From Cellvibrionaceae bacterium AOL6 (GTDB lineage: Bacteria; Pseudomonadota; Gammaproteobacteria; Pseudomonadales; Cellvibrionaceae): a stretch of 64,000 nt of DNA. Of the stretch, positions 6,990-15,325 are shown piece after piece; the stretch's first letter is position 1; each line of letters opens with the position of its first letter. The stretch spans positions 1 to 64,000 of the forward strand of contig NOXC01000008.1 of NCBI GenBank assembly GCA_003265435.1, read 5' to 3'. A program made the position numbers and the translations under genes. The notes beneath the pieces are model-generated. The model did not search any database. It had not been told where the DNA came from and saw nothing but the letters and a program-made list of their open reading frames with translations.

Positions 6990-9257
6990 TTACTGCGCGA
7001 AGGGGCCGACGTCGGACGGCGTGAGCGGTGTAGGCTGTACGATTGAGGGGGCTTGATTGAGCACCTCCACTTCGTCATCGGACAAACTGCCGCCATCAAC
7101 GGCGAGTGCAGTACCCTCCACGTAGGCGCGGTTTGACAACCAAATGTTGGAAGATTGACTCGCTTTGTTTGAAAACGCGGTGCCCTCGTCAGCAATCACG
7201 ACGTTGTCAATAATGGAGATGTCGGTTGGCATTTTGGTATACCGGTCTCCACCTACATACACGCCACCATGGCTCCCTACGATGGTATTGTTCTGAACCA
7301 AAATCTGAGTGGACACTTCGTGGCTGTCATTGCCCGTACTATCAGAGGTGTCACCTGAATCAATTAAGATCGGGCGTCGCCAACTGATGCCGGTGAGATT
7401 TTCCATGTAGTTGTTGTAGATTTGATGACCTGAACCGTAAACACGAATGCCGCCAGTTTGGTAGTTGTCATCATCAACAGTAGCGCCCTCGCCTTCGCCA
7501 TAGAAAACGTTGTTATACGCTTCGTTGTTCGATCCTAACCTAAACGACAGCGAGCCCATAGAGTTCAAAAAGGTATTGTGCCTGAACACGTTACCCGAGG
7601 TTTTTACCGTGATAATTTCGTTTTCGCCGTCACAATTCTCGAAAAGGTTATATTCGACAATATTGTTGGTGACCACATCCTGTGAATCTGCAATGCCCAT
7701 GGCGATCACTTCTCGGTCGGAGTCACCGGCCGGGACACCACTCACGAGATACGGAGCGATATTTTTAAAGTGATTATGGTGAATATGAAGGTTCTTGGTC
7801 ATCAGGGGATCGTCAAACTGAGTTTTAATGAAACTGCCCGTCACTTTTTGACCATTCACCTGGCTCACGTTTTTATCTCGAAATTGATTGTAAGCGATTG
7901 TAACGCTATCGCTTGCCTGAGTTAGGACAATTGCCGTTTGGTTTTCTGAGACGTTGTAATGATCAAAGACATTTCGCAGAATTTTAATATGAGTCGAATT
8001 CACAATCTTCAGGTAGGTGCTTTCGTCCCCTGGGCCAAAAACAAACCCTTGTAGATGGATGTTATGACTGTTGTCTATCGTCGCATTACTCAGTTGCGTG
8101 CCACCAATGGAGGCCGCACGAATCAATACCGGCTGGGAAAAGGATTGGTTTTTTAGGGAGATTTCTCCGCTACCCGTAACAATGATCTCGTCGCCACCAG
8201 AGGCCTCTGACAGGACATCTACGAGCGTATCAGGAGTGGCATAGCGTGTTTCGCCAGTTACGGGGTCAGTGCCTGGATCTGGATCAGTGCCTGGATCTGG
8301 ATCAGTACCTGGATCAGGATCAGTACCTGGGTCTGGGTCTGGATCAGTGCCCGGGTCTACGTTTTCTTCACCATTCAGCGTAAGCTCGGTGATCGAATTC
8401 CAGCTATTGGCGCTATTGCCATACCCGACAAAGCGTACATAGCGAGCATCAACCGGTGCAAAAACAAAACTCTCCAGCCCAGAACTGGCACCGGAGCTCT
8501 GCTGCCCTTCAAGTACCGTAGCCCAAGTGCTCGCATCATCGCTTACCTGAATATCGAAAGTGGCGGATCTTTGATCCCCTTTATAAAAGGCGATTTGTAC
8601 GGATTCGAGTGAGTATTCAGCACCTATATCAATGGCAAGCCATTGAGCCTGCCCGTTCATCGACCATCGGGTGTCTAAGCTGCTGTCAAGTACATTCTCA
8701 GGCACGTTGCCATCATGTCCGCTGGCTGAGACGCTGAAGGTTGAGGGATCGAGTTCTCCTCCGTCCTGATCATCTCCTTCGTCGACAGGAGGCGTCTCAA
8801 GTTCAGCAGCGTCAATATTCACTTCGGTGAGGCTGTTCCAGCTGTTCGCACTGTTCCCGTAGCCGACGATCTGTAGATAACGGCCCTCGGATGCTGAAAT
8901 TGGGATCGCCTGCATATCTGCAGTACTTTCTAATTGATAGCCAGTAAAAACCGTTGACCAATCACTTCCGTTAAGGGAAGTAAGGACATCAATTTCGGCC
9001 GCACGTTGGTCTCCCTTATAGAAGGCGATTTGGAGCGCGTTGATGGACATGGGCGTGCCCAGGTCATATTGAATATATTCCCCATCTCCACTCGCAGACC
9101 ATCGTGTATTTAAATCTTCGTCCAGTGTATTTGAAGGAACATTTCCGTCGTGGCTTGAAGCCGTGACGCTGATCGAGCTTTGGGCATAAGCTATGGTTGG
9201 CAGCGCGCATATTGCGAGCGCTAGGGTGCCTGCCAAGGTTTTGGCATGATTAAACAT
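6990..9257 (-). CDS. Secreted polysaccharide lyase family 6 (alginate/chondroitinase-B type) with two CBM32-like modules
   Basis: 755 residues. Order: signal peptide (ends near AYAQ, residue 27), two F5/8-type C (CBM32-like) modules at about 30-155 and 175-305, both with ASxHDGNVP, AFYKGDQR and GYGNSANSWNS motifs, an Asp-Pro-Gly-Thr repeat linker (about 300-330), then a PL6 parallel beta-helix to the end. The active-site block ENEIITVK and SFR reproduces the spacing of chondroitinase B: Ca-binding Glu545 and Glu547, base Lys552 and Arg573 (ChonB E243, E245, K250, R271). The Arg is followed by Leu-Gly rather than the usual His-Gly. The start at 9257 was chosen because a signal peptide begins there; the frame opens 54 codons earlier. 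The TonB receptor upstream on the same strand suggests an alginate-use pair. Alginate is favoured over chondroitin for a marine bacterium (inference). Confidence 0.85.
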   Translation of the reverse strand: MFNHAKTLAGTLALAICALPTIAYAQSSISVTASSHDGNVPSNTLDEDLNTRWSASGDGEYIQYDLGTPMSINALQIAFYKGDQRAAEIDVLTSLNGSDWSTVFTGYQLESTADMQAIPISASEGRYLQIVGYGNSANSWNSLTEVNIDAAELETPPVDEGDDQDGGELDPSTFSVSASGHDGNVPENVLDSSLDTRWSMNGQAQWLAIDIGAEYSLESVQIAFYKGDQRSATFDIQVSDDASTWATVLEGQQSSGASSGLESFVFAPVDARYVRFVGYGNSANSWNSITELTLNGEENVDPGTDPDPDPGTDPDPGTDPDPGTDPDPGTDPVTGETRYATPDTLVDVLSEASGGDEIIVTGSGEISLKNQSFSQPVLIRAASIGGTQLSNATIDNSHNIHLQGFVFGPGDESTYLKIVNSTHIKILRNVFDHYNVSENQTAIVLTQASDSVTIAYNQFRDKNVSQVNGQKVTGSFIKTQFDDPLMTKNLHIHHNHFKNIAPYLVSGVPAGDSDREVIAMGIADSQDVVTNNIVEYNLFENCDGENEIITVKTSGNVFRHNTFLNSMGSLSFRLGSNNEAYNNVFYGEGEGATVDDDNYQTGGIRVYGSGHQIYNNYMENLTGISWRRPILIDSGDTSDSTGNDSHEVSTQILVQNNTIVGSHGGVYVGGDRYTKMPTDISIIDNVVIADEGTAFSNKASQSSNIWLSNRAYVEGTALAVDGGSLSDDEVEVLNQAPSIVQPTPLTPSDVGPFAQ
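8262..8358 (-). repeat. Tandem repeat encoding the DPGTDP linker
   Basis: Imperfect 18-bp units of the GGATCAGTGCCTGGATCT type repeat across the linker of the PL6 lyase and encode Asp-Pro-Gly-Thr-Asp-Pro units between the CBM and lyase parts. In-frame expansion or contraction would change only linker length. Confidence 0.75.
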
Positions 9258-9551
9258 GATAGTTGAACTCCGATTTACGTTATTTTTTATGTCAGCCTGA
9301 AATGTTGGCTGCAGTGTATTCAGAGGACACGACTGGATAGCGCAAAGTAAATAGTTATTTTTTATTTCGTACTCGCAAGGCAAGCGTAACACATAATGTG
9401 ATCGAAAAATGACACACAAGTCGCATCATAAAAAAACCGCTTACCAAACGATGCGGCTAGAAGAGCAAAGCTAAAAGGCGGGAATGGATACAAAAAAACC
9501 GGTAGCAGCTACGCTGCCACCGGTTAAGGAGAGACTCACAGATCCTGTGAC
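9258..9551. other. Intergenic region between the TonB receptor and PL6 genes
   Basis: This 294-bp gap contains the receptor terminator (9493-9526) and the PL6 upstream region. A further hairpin-like stretch with AAAAAACCGC near 9430 may be a remnant or second terminator. No small ORF is convincing. Confidence 0.4.
9493..9526 (-). terminator. Rho-independent terminator of the carbohydrate TonB receptor
   Basis: On the minus strand a strong stem (AACCGGTGGCAG paired with CTGCTACCGGTT, one mismatch) is followed by seven T residues. It sits 26 bp after the receptor stop codon and separates its transcript from the PL6 gene. Confidence 0.88.
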
Positions 9552-12500
9552 TTACTTAAATTTAACTTTCACGCCAGCGAAGATACGAGGGCCGTAGCTG
9601 TTAACTTCACCGAGGTTGTCGTTGGTAAAGAAGTATTGCTCTTTAGGCTCATCGAAGAGGTTGATCGCCTGAATACCTACGCTGACATTGTCGGTGATCT
9701 TATAAGAAGCACGAGCTTCCCATACTCCGGTATCGCCAACATAACGCAGGCGCGTGCCGTTGCTGGTGTATGGCTGGAAGTATTCGCTTCGGTACTTGTA
9801 CTGTACGCTCGCATCAAAGTCGCCAATGCCGTAATACAGTTGACCGAAGAACACACTGTCAGAGAAGCCGGGAATGTTACCAGGCTCAACGATGCCCGCA
9901 GTTTGCGACACAACGTTGCCTTGATCATCCAATACGGTAACAGAGCCATACTGGCTGTCTTCAAACTCGAAGTCAGAGTTTGCATAGTTATAGCTTGCTT
10001 TAACACCGAATCCGCGTAGGAAGCCAGGCGCGTAGCTGAAGGCATGCGTGGCTGTGATTTCGATACCAGTCAGGCTACTTGTCTCATCACTTGTTCGGGT
10101 AATATCGAAGTCCGCGTAAACCGTTTCCCCATCAATCAAGAACGCTTCACTGGTATTCAGTGTTTCGAAACCACCTTGGAAACGCTTGTGGTACAAGCCT
10201 ACTGCCAGCATGGTGTCCTGGTTGGGATACCATTCTACGGCGATATCCGCGTTCCATGACATCAGTGGCTGCATATTCGGGTTGCCGTCGCCATCAACGT
10301 TGTCGATTAGGTCGTTGATATCTTCAACGTCATCGGAACCATTGGTGTCGAAGGAGCGCACGTAACCCAAGTCAGCGGGGTCAGGTCGAGACATGCCGCG
10401 ATAGACTGCACCACGCACCATTACATCGTCTGTTGCGTCTACGATAAGGTTAACGCTGGGTAAAAACTCGGTGTAATCACCGCCTGCACTCACTTTTTCT
10501 AATGCGGCGTCTGCGTCTTCCTCGATAGCATAGGTGCCGTCATCATTCGTGATGATGTTGTAGCTTGTGCGGTAACCAATGGAATCGATCTCTGTCTGAA
10601 CCACACGCACACCGAAATTACCGCGAACAGGTGTGTCTGCAACACTGGAGTCGAACTCCGCCATTACGTACGCAGCAGACACCGTTTCTGTAACATCAGT
10701 AACAGAAGCACTCACTTCAGGTAGCTCGGGGTAATCGAGGCTCGCATCAGCAACTACATCGACAATGCCCTGAGCGACACACATGGTGTCAAACGTTGCC
10801 CAGCTGTTGCTTCCGCCTACGACGTTGCCTTCGCTGTCCAACATAGTGACAAGATCGCCACTGCGCTCATTGCTCAAGAAACCAGATTCTGGGAACGCAA
10901 TCGCACATGCTTCGTTGATCGAAAGAATGTCATCCGCATTGCTTCCGCGGCTGATAGAGTACTCGTTTCGAGCGCTGCCCAAATCCTTGTATTTCAGCTC
11001 AGAGAACCGAACACCACCTTGCACTGCAGTGATAAAGCCATCGCCCACTTTCCAATCAATGTCCGCTCTGAAAGCGTCAATGGTATTGGTACGATCTACG
11101 TCATTGTCAACGCGTACGCGGTAGGCGTCTGAGAACAGACTATGATCGGTCACGTCAAAATCAGTCACATTGTACTGGCGAATGCCTGAATCGAAGTCCC
11201 AAGTCACAAGCGGTCGGTATCCGCCCGGGGTGCTCTCACCATAGATATCTTGGTTATCAGACTGAGTTCTTACCAGATATTGCACTTCTTGTCGGGTCGT
11301 CTCAGAGGAGCCGTAGTCTGCAGAAATGGTAATATCGTCATTGATGTTGTAGGCGACCTTCAACCCATATCCGACATAATCTTCCGTTCGAGAATAGGTT
11401 TCGCTGTTGGATTCGATAGCGGTTTCACCAGCCCACTCTTTAATCGTACCCTTGTCTGTTACTACGAGAGAAGTAGGTGTAATTAACTCAGGGCTTGTTG
11501 TAGTACGTTTTTGGTTTGCAAAGTTCAGATCGTGCCGCTTTTCTGCCTGAATTCGTTCAGACTGTTGGTAATCCAAGTTAATATCCCAGCGCTCGTTTGG
11601 CTGGAATTGTACTGCGGCGAAAATGGCGTCTCGCTGATCAGATGTGTCGTTCTGACGGTAGCCGTTTGAGCTTCCAGCAAACGCATAAGGCACGCCATCG
11701 CTGATTGCTTTACCGGTTTCGGGGTCGATCGTCGTGTTATAGCCTTGGTTGCTGTCTCCGTCGACTTGGTCTTCACAATCGCCGTTACTAGATCGGTAAA
11801 AACCTTCATTAGTATTCGTAGGATCGTTCAAACAAGCATACAGTGACGTACCACTTGGGCTGGAAGAACGCATTTCCTGCTCAGGCTGCGAAATATCACT
11901 GGCCTCGTAACCAAGAGAAATACCCAAAGCCATACCATCATTAAAATCGAATTGATCGATATAACTTGCTGTACCACGGTAGCCGAGATCGCCCTCGATG
12001 GAGTTAGAAATATTCTGTTGATTAGGGTTAAGGTTACCTTTCAAATCAAATACGATTTGACGCTTACCGTGATCCAATGGCTTGACGGTTTCAAGCTCGA
12101 TCAGGCCCGCTACCGCGCCTTCAATCATGCTGGCGTCTTGCGTTTTATAGATCGCGACTTTGTCCATCAGTTCAGACGGGAACTGAGAGAAGTTCACTGA
12201 ACGGTCGCCGCTGCCATTGGTTGCACTGCGGCCGTTAAATGTTGTGGCGCTCAGGTAAGGGCCCATACCACGAATAGAGATTTCTGTCGCACCACCGTTT
12301 TCACGGTGTGATGACGCGCCGGTCAGTGTTTCTAAGGCTTCACCAATCGACAAAGCGGGAATCTCACCGATGTCGGTGGCCGATAGCCCGTCAACGATTG
12401 TGGTGGAATTACGCTTGATGTCGATGGATGTTTGGATTGTAGCGCGGACACCTGTCACTACCAGCTCTTCTTCTACCTCTTGAGCATGCGCGGTATGCGC

Positions 12501-12587
12501 GCAGGAAATGGCCGCTAAGGCACCGACAAGTGCTGAACGTTTGAATCTGCTCTCGACATATTTTTTTTCTGCGTGCTTATGTCGCAT
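9552..12587 (-). CDS. Carbohydrate-type TonB-dependent outer-membrane receptor
   Basis: 1011 residues, the long form typical of glycan-importing TonB-dependent transducers. Signal peptide ends near AHAQ (residue 36). EEELVVTGVRATIQ follows, then the plug domain with ALSIGEALETLTGAS, EISIRGMGPYLSATTFNG and IEGAVAGLIELET. The rest is a 22-strand barrel ending with the aromatic-basic end GVKVKFK. AGGAGAAGATC precedes the ATG. It lies upstream of the PL6 lyase on the same strand, with a strong terminator between, and divergent from a FadR-type GntR gene that probably controls it. This arrangement suggests uptake of alginate oligosaccharides (inference from the neighbour). Iron transport is less likely given its length and relatives. 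Confidence 0.87.
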   Translation of the reverse strand: MRHKHAEKKYVESRFKRSALVGALAAISCAHTAHAQEVEEELVVTGVRATIQTSIDIKRNSTTIVDGLSATDIGEIPALSIGEALETLTGASSHRENGGATEISIRGMGPYLSATTFNGRSATNGSGDRSVNFSQFPSELMDKVAIYKTQDASMIEGAVAGLIELETVKPLDHGKRQIVFDLKGNLNPNQQNISNSIEGDLGYRGTASYIDQFDFNDGMALGISLGYEASDISQPEQEMRSSSPSGTSLYACLNDPTNTNEGFYRSSNGDCEDQVDGDSNQGYNTTIDPETGKAISDGVPYAFAGSSNGYRQNDTSDQRDAIFAAVQFQPNERWDINLDYQQSERIQAEKRHDLNFANQKRTTTSPELITPTSLVVTDKGTIKEWAGETAIESNSETYSRTEDYVGYGLKVAYNINDDITISADYGSSETTRQEVQYLVRTQSDNQDIYGESTPGGYRPLVTWDFDSGIRQYNVTDFDVTDHSLFSDAYRVRVDNDVDRTNTIDAFRADIDWKVGDGFITAVQGGVRFSELKYKDLGSARNEYSISRGSNADDILSINEACAIAFPESGFLSNERSGDLVTMLDSEGNVVGGSNSWATFDTMCVAQGIVDVVADASLDYPELPEVSASVTDVTETVSAAYVMAEFDSSVADTPVRGNFGVRVVQTEIDSIGYRTSYNIITNDDGTYAIEEDADAALEKVSAGGDYTEFLPSVNLIVDATDDVMVRGAVYRGMSRPDPADLGYVRSFDTNGSDDVEDINDLIDNVDGDGNPNMQPLMSWNADIAVEWYPNQDTMLAVGLYHKRFQGGFETLNTSEAFLIDGETVYADFDITRTSDETSSLTGIEITATHAFSYAPGFLRGFGVKASYNYANSDFEFEDSQYGSVTVLDDQGNVVSQTAGIVEPGNIPGFSDSVFFGQLYYGIGDFDASVQYKYRSEYFQPYTSNGTRLRYVGDTGVWEARASYKITDNVSVGIQAINLFDEPKEQYFFTNDNLGEVNSYGPRIFAGVKVKFK

Positions 12588-12670
12588 GATCTTCTCCTCA
12601 AAGAATAATTATTTTTAGATTCTGCATTGAGCTATTGAGCTGCCCAATTGATCTTCATTTGGCAGAAAGG

Positions 12671-12682
12671 ATTGTCTACCAA
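12671..12682. promoter_or_regulatory. GntR operator candidate (ATTGTCTACCAA)
   Basis: TTG-TCTAC-CAA dyad. Its ATTGTCTACC core recurs exactly at 13047-13056 beside the GntR gene. It lies 84 bp upstream of the receptor start. Confidence 0.45.
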
Positions 12683-12872
12683 GACGCCACTTCAATGCAA
12701 CCCATTACGCCATATTGATCTATCCAATAGGAATATCCACATCAAACCGAACAAAACGGCTCTTCAGGTAACAACTGTTGTGTATAAAAGTAACCGATAT
12801 GGATTTTTGGCCTATTTTCAATGACATATATCACCATCTAGCCTTAACCGAGCTCGCTTTCTAACGGCCATT

Positions 12873-12887
12873 ATTGGATTGTCCAAT
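12873..12887. promoter_or_regulatory. GntR operator candidate, perfect inverted repeat ATTGGA-TTG-TCCAAT
   Basis: Perfect 6-bp arms with a 3-base spacer, located between the divergent receptor and regulator genes. Assignment to the FadR-type regulator is inferred from position and resemblance to TTGG/CCAA operators. Confidence 0.45.
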
Positions 12888-13046
12888 GTTGCCCATTCGA
12901 CACGGAGGCACACTGAACGATGCGTTAAACCGGCGCAGCGCTTGCGCTTGAAGCATATTCCCTTCGGCCCTTCCGGGTGAAAAATGTACTACTTAACCTA
13001 GCCTAGCTGGATTTCCGAGAATTGCTAAGTGTTACTGTCAAAACTT

Positions 13047-13056
13047 ATTGTCTACC
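13047..13056. promoter_or_regulatory. GntR operator candidate, second copy of ATTGTCTACC
   Basis: Second exact copy of the 10-mer found at 12671-12680. It is followed at 13066-13078 by GACCAATAGACCA, another candidate half-site pair. Both are within 95 bp of the regulator start, consistent with autoregulation. Confidence 0.4.
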
Positions 13057-13140
13057 GAGTTGTATGACCAATAGACCATTTCATGCTAGCCTTTTTGATA
13101 GATGGCGTAGTCCATCTGCTTGCTTGCAGGAGAAGTCACA

Positions 13141-13920
13141 GTGAAAAATTCGAATAATAATGAAAACCAGCGCAGTTACCGGAAAGTCGCCCAAAAGATG
13201 TTGCTCGAGCTGGAATCTGGCGCATTCCCGCCAGGGGCTCGCCTTCCTACCGAACGGGAATTATCAGAGCGCTATGGCGTGAGTCGCCCGACAGTTCGAG
13301 AAGCCATTATTGCGCTTGAAGTGATGGGCAAAGTCCATGTACGAACGGGGGCCGGGGTTTTCGCTTGCACGTACGCCAGCGCACAAAATGGCCCTGTGGG
13401 TGAGTACAGCCCTTTTGAAGTAACCGAAGCGCGTGTCGTAGTGGAGTGCGAGGCAGCGGCCTTGGCCGCGTCAATTATCAGTGAATCTGAAGTGGAAGCA
13501 CTGGCCGTCGCGCTGGATGAAATGATCGGTGAGAACGACAAAGGGGCACTCGCTTCGGATGTCGCGGATAAAAAGTTCCATGGGATCATCGCGGAAGCCA
13601 CTCAAAATCGACCACTTGCCAAAATGATTGAGGAGCTGTGGGAGATACAACGAAGTTTACCGGATATCAAAGCGGCGCACTTGTCCGTCTGCAAACACGA
13701 TGGTAACAGTCGAATAGCTGAGCATCGCGCCATCTATAACGCCCTGCGCTCGAGAGACCCACAAGCCGCGCGTATCGCGATGCGAGAGCACTTTTCTCGA
13801 TCATTGGATGCCTTGCATGCAACAGCCGACCAGCGCGTCGTAGAGGAAACCCAGCGCCAGCTCGATAGTAGAAGAGCACGATTTTCTCTGGATAGAATTC
13901 AGCACAGCGCCAAAAATTAA
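13141..13920 (+). CDS. FadR-subfamily GntR transcriptional regulator
   Basis: 259 residues from a GTG start at 13141, chosen because AGGAG lies 8 bases before it; a TTG seven codons upstream has no such site. The N-terminal winged helix holds LPTERELSERYGVSRPTVR and GKVHVRTGAGVFA. The C-terminal FCD domain contains the helical ligand-binding fold, with metal-ligand-type residues in FHGIIAEAT and SRIAEHRAIYNAL. Such regulators usually sense sugar acids (uronates, keto-deoxy acids). It is divergent from the glycan TonB receptor and the PL6 lyase beyond, so it is a good candidate repressor of an alginate or uronate locus. Family firm; ligand inferred. Confidence 0.87.
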   Translation: MKNSNNNENQRSYRKVAQKMLLELESGAFPPGARLPTERELSERYGVSRPTVREAIIALEVMGKVHVRTGAGVFACTYASAQNGPVGEYSPFEVTEARVVVECEAAALAASIISESEVEALAVALDEMIGENDKGALASDVADKKFHGIIAEATQNRPLAKMIEELWEIQRSLPDIKAAHLSVCKHDGNSRIAEHRAIYNALRSRDPQAARIAMREHFSRSLDALHATADQRVVEETQRQLDSRRARFSLDRIQHSAKN

Positions 13921-13927
13921 AGCCCAG

Positions 13928-15325
13928 TTAACCTCGGCACGAGCTTGGTTTCCAATAGCGATGCACGCAGAGGTCGAAGAGCGGAATACCCAAGAGCGCC
14001 AGGATCGACAACGGAAATAGGATGCCTGCGATCAACATGCCTGCACAAACTGCAAAGAAATACCCTACTTTACTGGACGGCGCATGTACGCCACGTGTGT
14101 GCGTCTTTTTCCGGGTTCGCCACGCCGCCACTCCGGCGACCATTACCAAGGCCGTGGCCAAAATAACGATCGTGTTGAACGCGATATTCCATGCACCCAG
14201 TCGCCCTTCATGCAAGGGAATGCCAAGCGCCATGGCTTTACCGAGCGTCGAATAGTCGGTGTATCGATAGTCGGCGAGTATCGCCCCACTCATGGCATCG
14301 ATGTGAACGGTCCGATTTAAAGAAGCCTTACCGGTATCACCCGCAATGGTGCTCGACGAGATTGTCCAAAAGCGAGCGTGTTCGTCGGGGAGCTTAATCC
14401 GGTACGGGCTTTCAAAAGCGTCATCGGCCCAAGCATTTATGCGATTCAGATTTAACTCCCTTACCATGGACGATGAGGTTTGCGACTCTGGTAGTGATGA
14501 GGCTAATAGCCCCCAAGGCACGGGAAAGTGCTCGGGAACGGAAAGTGCATCGTGCCTTCTCATTTCGCGAAGCGCGTTTTTATGCTCTTCGGGAATGGCC
14601 AAGGCGGCCCAGGGTTGAACGATCTTCCCTCCCCATATACCCGTCCAGGCTAAACCGGAAAACAAGAAAAACAATATCGGTACGCTGACGCTGATGCCGA
14701 TTAAGCGATGCCCCCTCCTCCAGGTTTTTCGCGTCGATGTGGACTTTTGGCTTAGCGCGAGAAACAGGCCACTCAGTACCAGCATGACGGTCAGTCCTGC
14801 CGTTATTTCAACCAGCCATTCTCCGACTTTACCCAACAACAAGGAACTGTGGAAACGTTTGGCGAAACTGTAGAGCGAAGGTGCTGGCCATTGTTCTTGA
14901 AGGATATGCCCGTTAATTGGGTTCGTTCTTATAATCAGAGACGGACCATGACCGTGGCCCGCGCCGTGATGTTGTTCAGGACTTAAAATATATTGGTCAG
15001 CTGGATGGCGGGACGAACCCGGTACGTAAACTTGGAGGGCCCACTCTGGGTAAGCGGCCTTCAAGCTCGAAGCACTCAACAATACCGCGGTGCTTGGCGA
15101 TGCGTTTTCTGCCGTAATAGGCAGGCCTGCCTTTCCGCCAGTACTGGGTTGTGAAAACAACATGACCAGGCCGCTGAGCATCAATAGACTGAGCACCGGA
15201 AGGACGATAAATGCGGCATAATAATGCCAGCGCAAAAACGCTCTACGGAAATGTGCATTCGAAAACGTGCGGATCGAATGAAGCCGACTCGATTTATCGG
15301 CCTCCCGAGTATTTATAGTGTCCAT
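13928..15325 (-). CDS. PepSY-associated membrane protein of an iron-uptake locus
   Basis: 465 residues. An N-terminal helix follows RAFLRWHYYAAFIVLPVLSL. A long periplasmic stretch with a His-rich patch (EQHHGAGHGHG) follows. A second helix set comes after FHSSLLLGKVGEWLVE, and more C-terminal helices follow after MALGIPLHEGRLG. This is the pattern of PepSY-TM proteins, which are found beside siderophore receptors and are proposed to act in ferric-siderophore reduction at the inner membrane. Its ATG lies inside the last codons of the upstream TonB receptor (13-base overlap), so the two are co-translated. That strongly links it to receptor function. The mechanism is not settled for the family. 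Confidence 0.82.
   Translation of the reverse strand: MDTINTREADKSSRLHSIRTFSNAHFRRAFLRWHYYAAFIVLPVLSLLMLSGLVMLFSQPSTGGKAGLPITAENASPSTAVLLSASSLKAAYPEWALQVYVPGSSRHPADQYILSPEQHHGAGHGHGPSLIIRTNPINGHILQEQWPAPSLYSFAKRFHSSLLLGKVGEWLVEITAGLTVMLVLSGLFLALSQKSTSTRKTWRRGHRLIGISVSVPILFFLFSGLAWTGIWGGKIVQPWAALAIPEEHKNALREMRRHDALSVPEHFPVPWGLLASSLPESQTSSSMVRELNLNRINAWADDAFESPYRIKLPDEHARFWTISSSTIAGDTGKASLNRTVHIDAMSGAILADYRYTDYSTLGKAMALGIPLHEGRLGAWNIAFNTIVILATALVMVAGVAAWRTRKKTHTRGVHAPSSKVGYFFAVCAGMLIAGILFPLSILALLGIPLFDLCVHRYWKPSSCRG

Larger units (their letters stand above)
12588..13140. promoter_or_regulatory. Divergent regulatory region between the TonB receptor and GntR genes
   Basis: This 553-bp gap contains no convincing gene. 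It holds several related dyad or TTG...CAA elements: 12671-12682, 12873-12887 and 13047-13056, plus TATCCAATAGGA near 12721 and GACCAATAGACCA near 13066. FadR/UxuR-type GntR regulators bind short TTGG...CCAA or TGGT...ACCA palindromes. The clustering next to such a gene suggests autoregulation and control of the receptor. Confidence 0.5.

Noticed and set aside
8262-8358. Short direct repeats as a possible CRISPR array (also 21001-21072 and 47911-48072)
   Set aside because: The repeats are contiguous, in frame with protein linkers, and have no unique spacers or cas genes.
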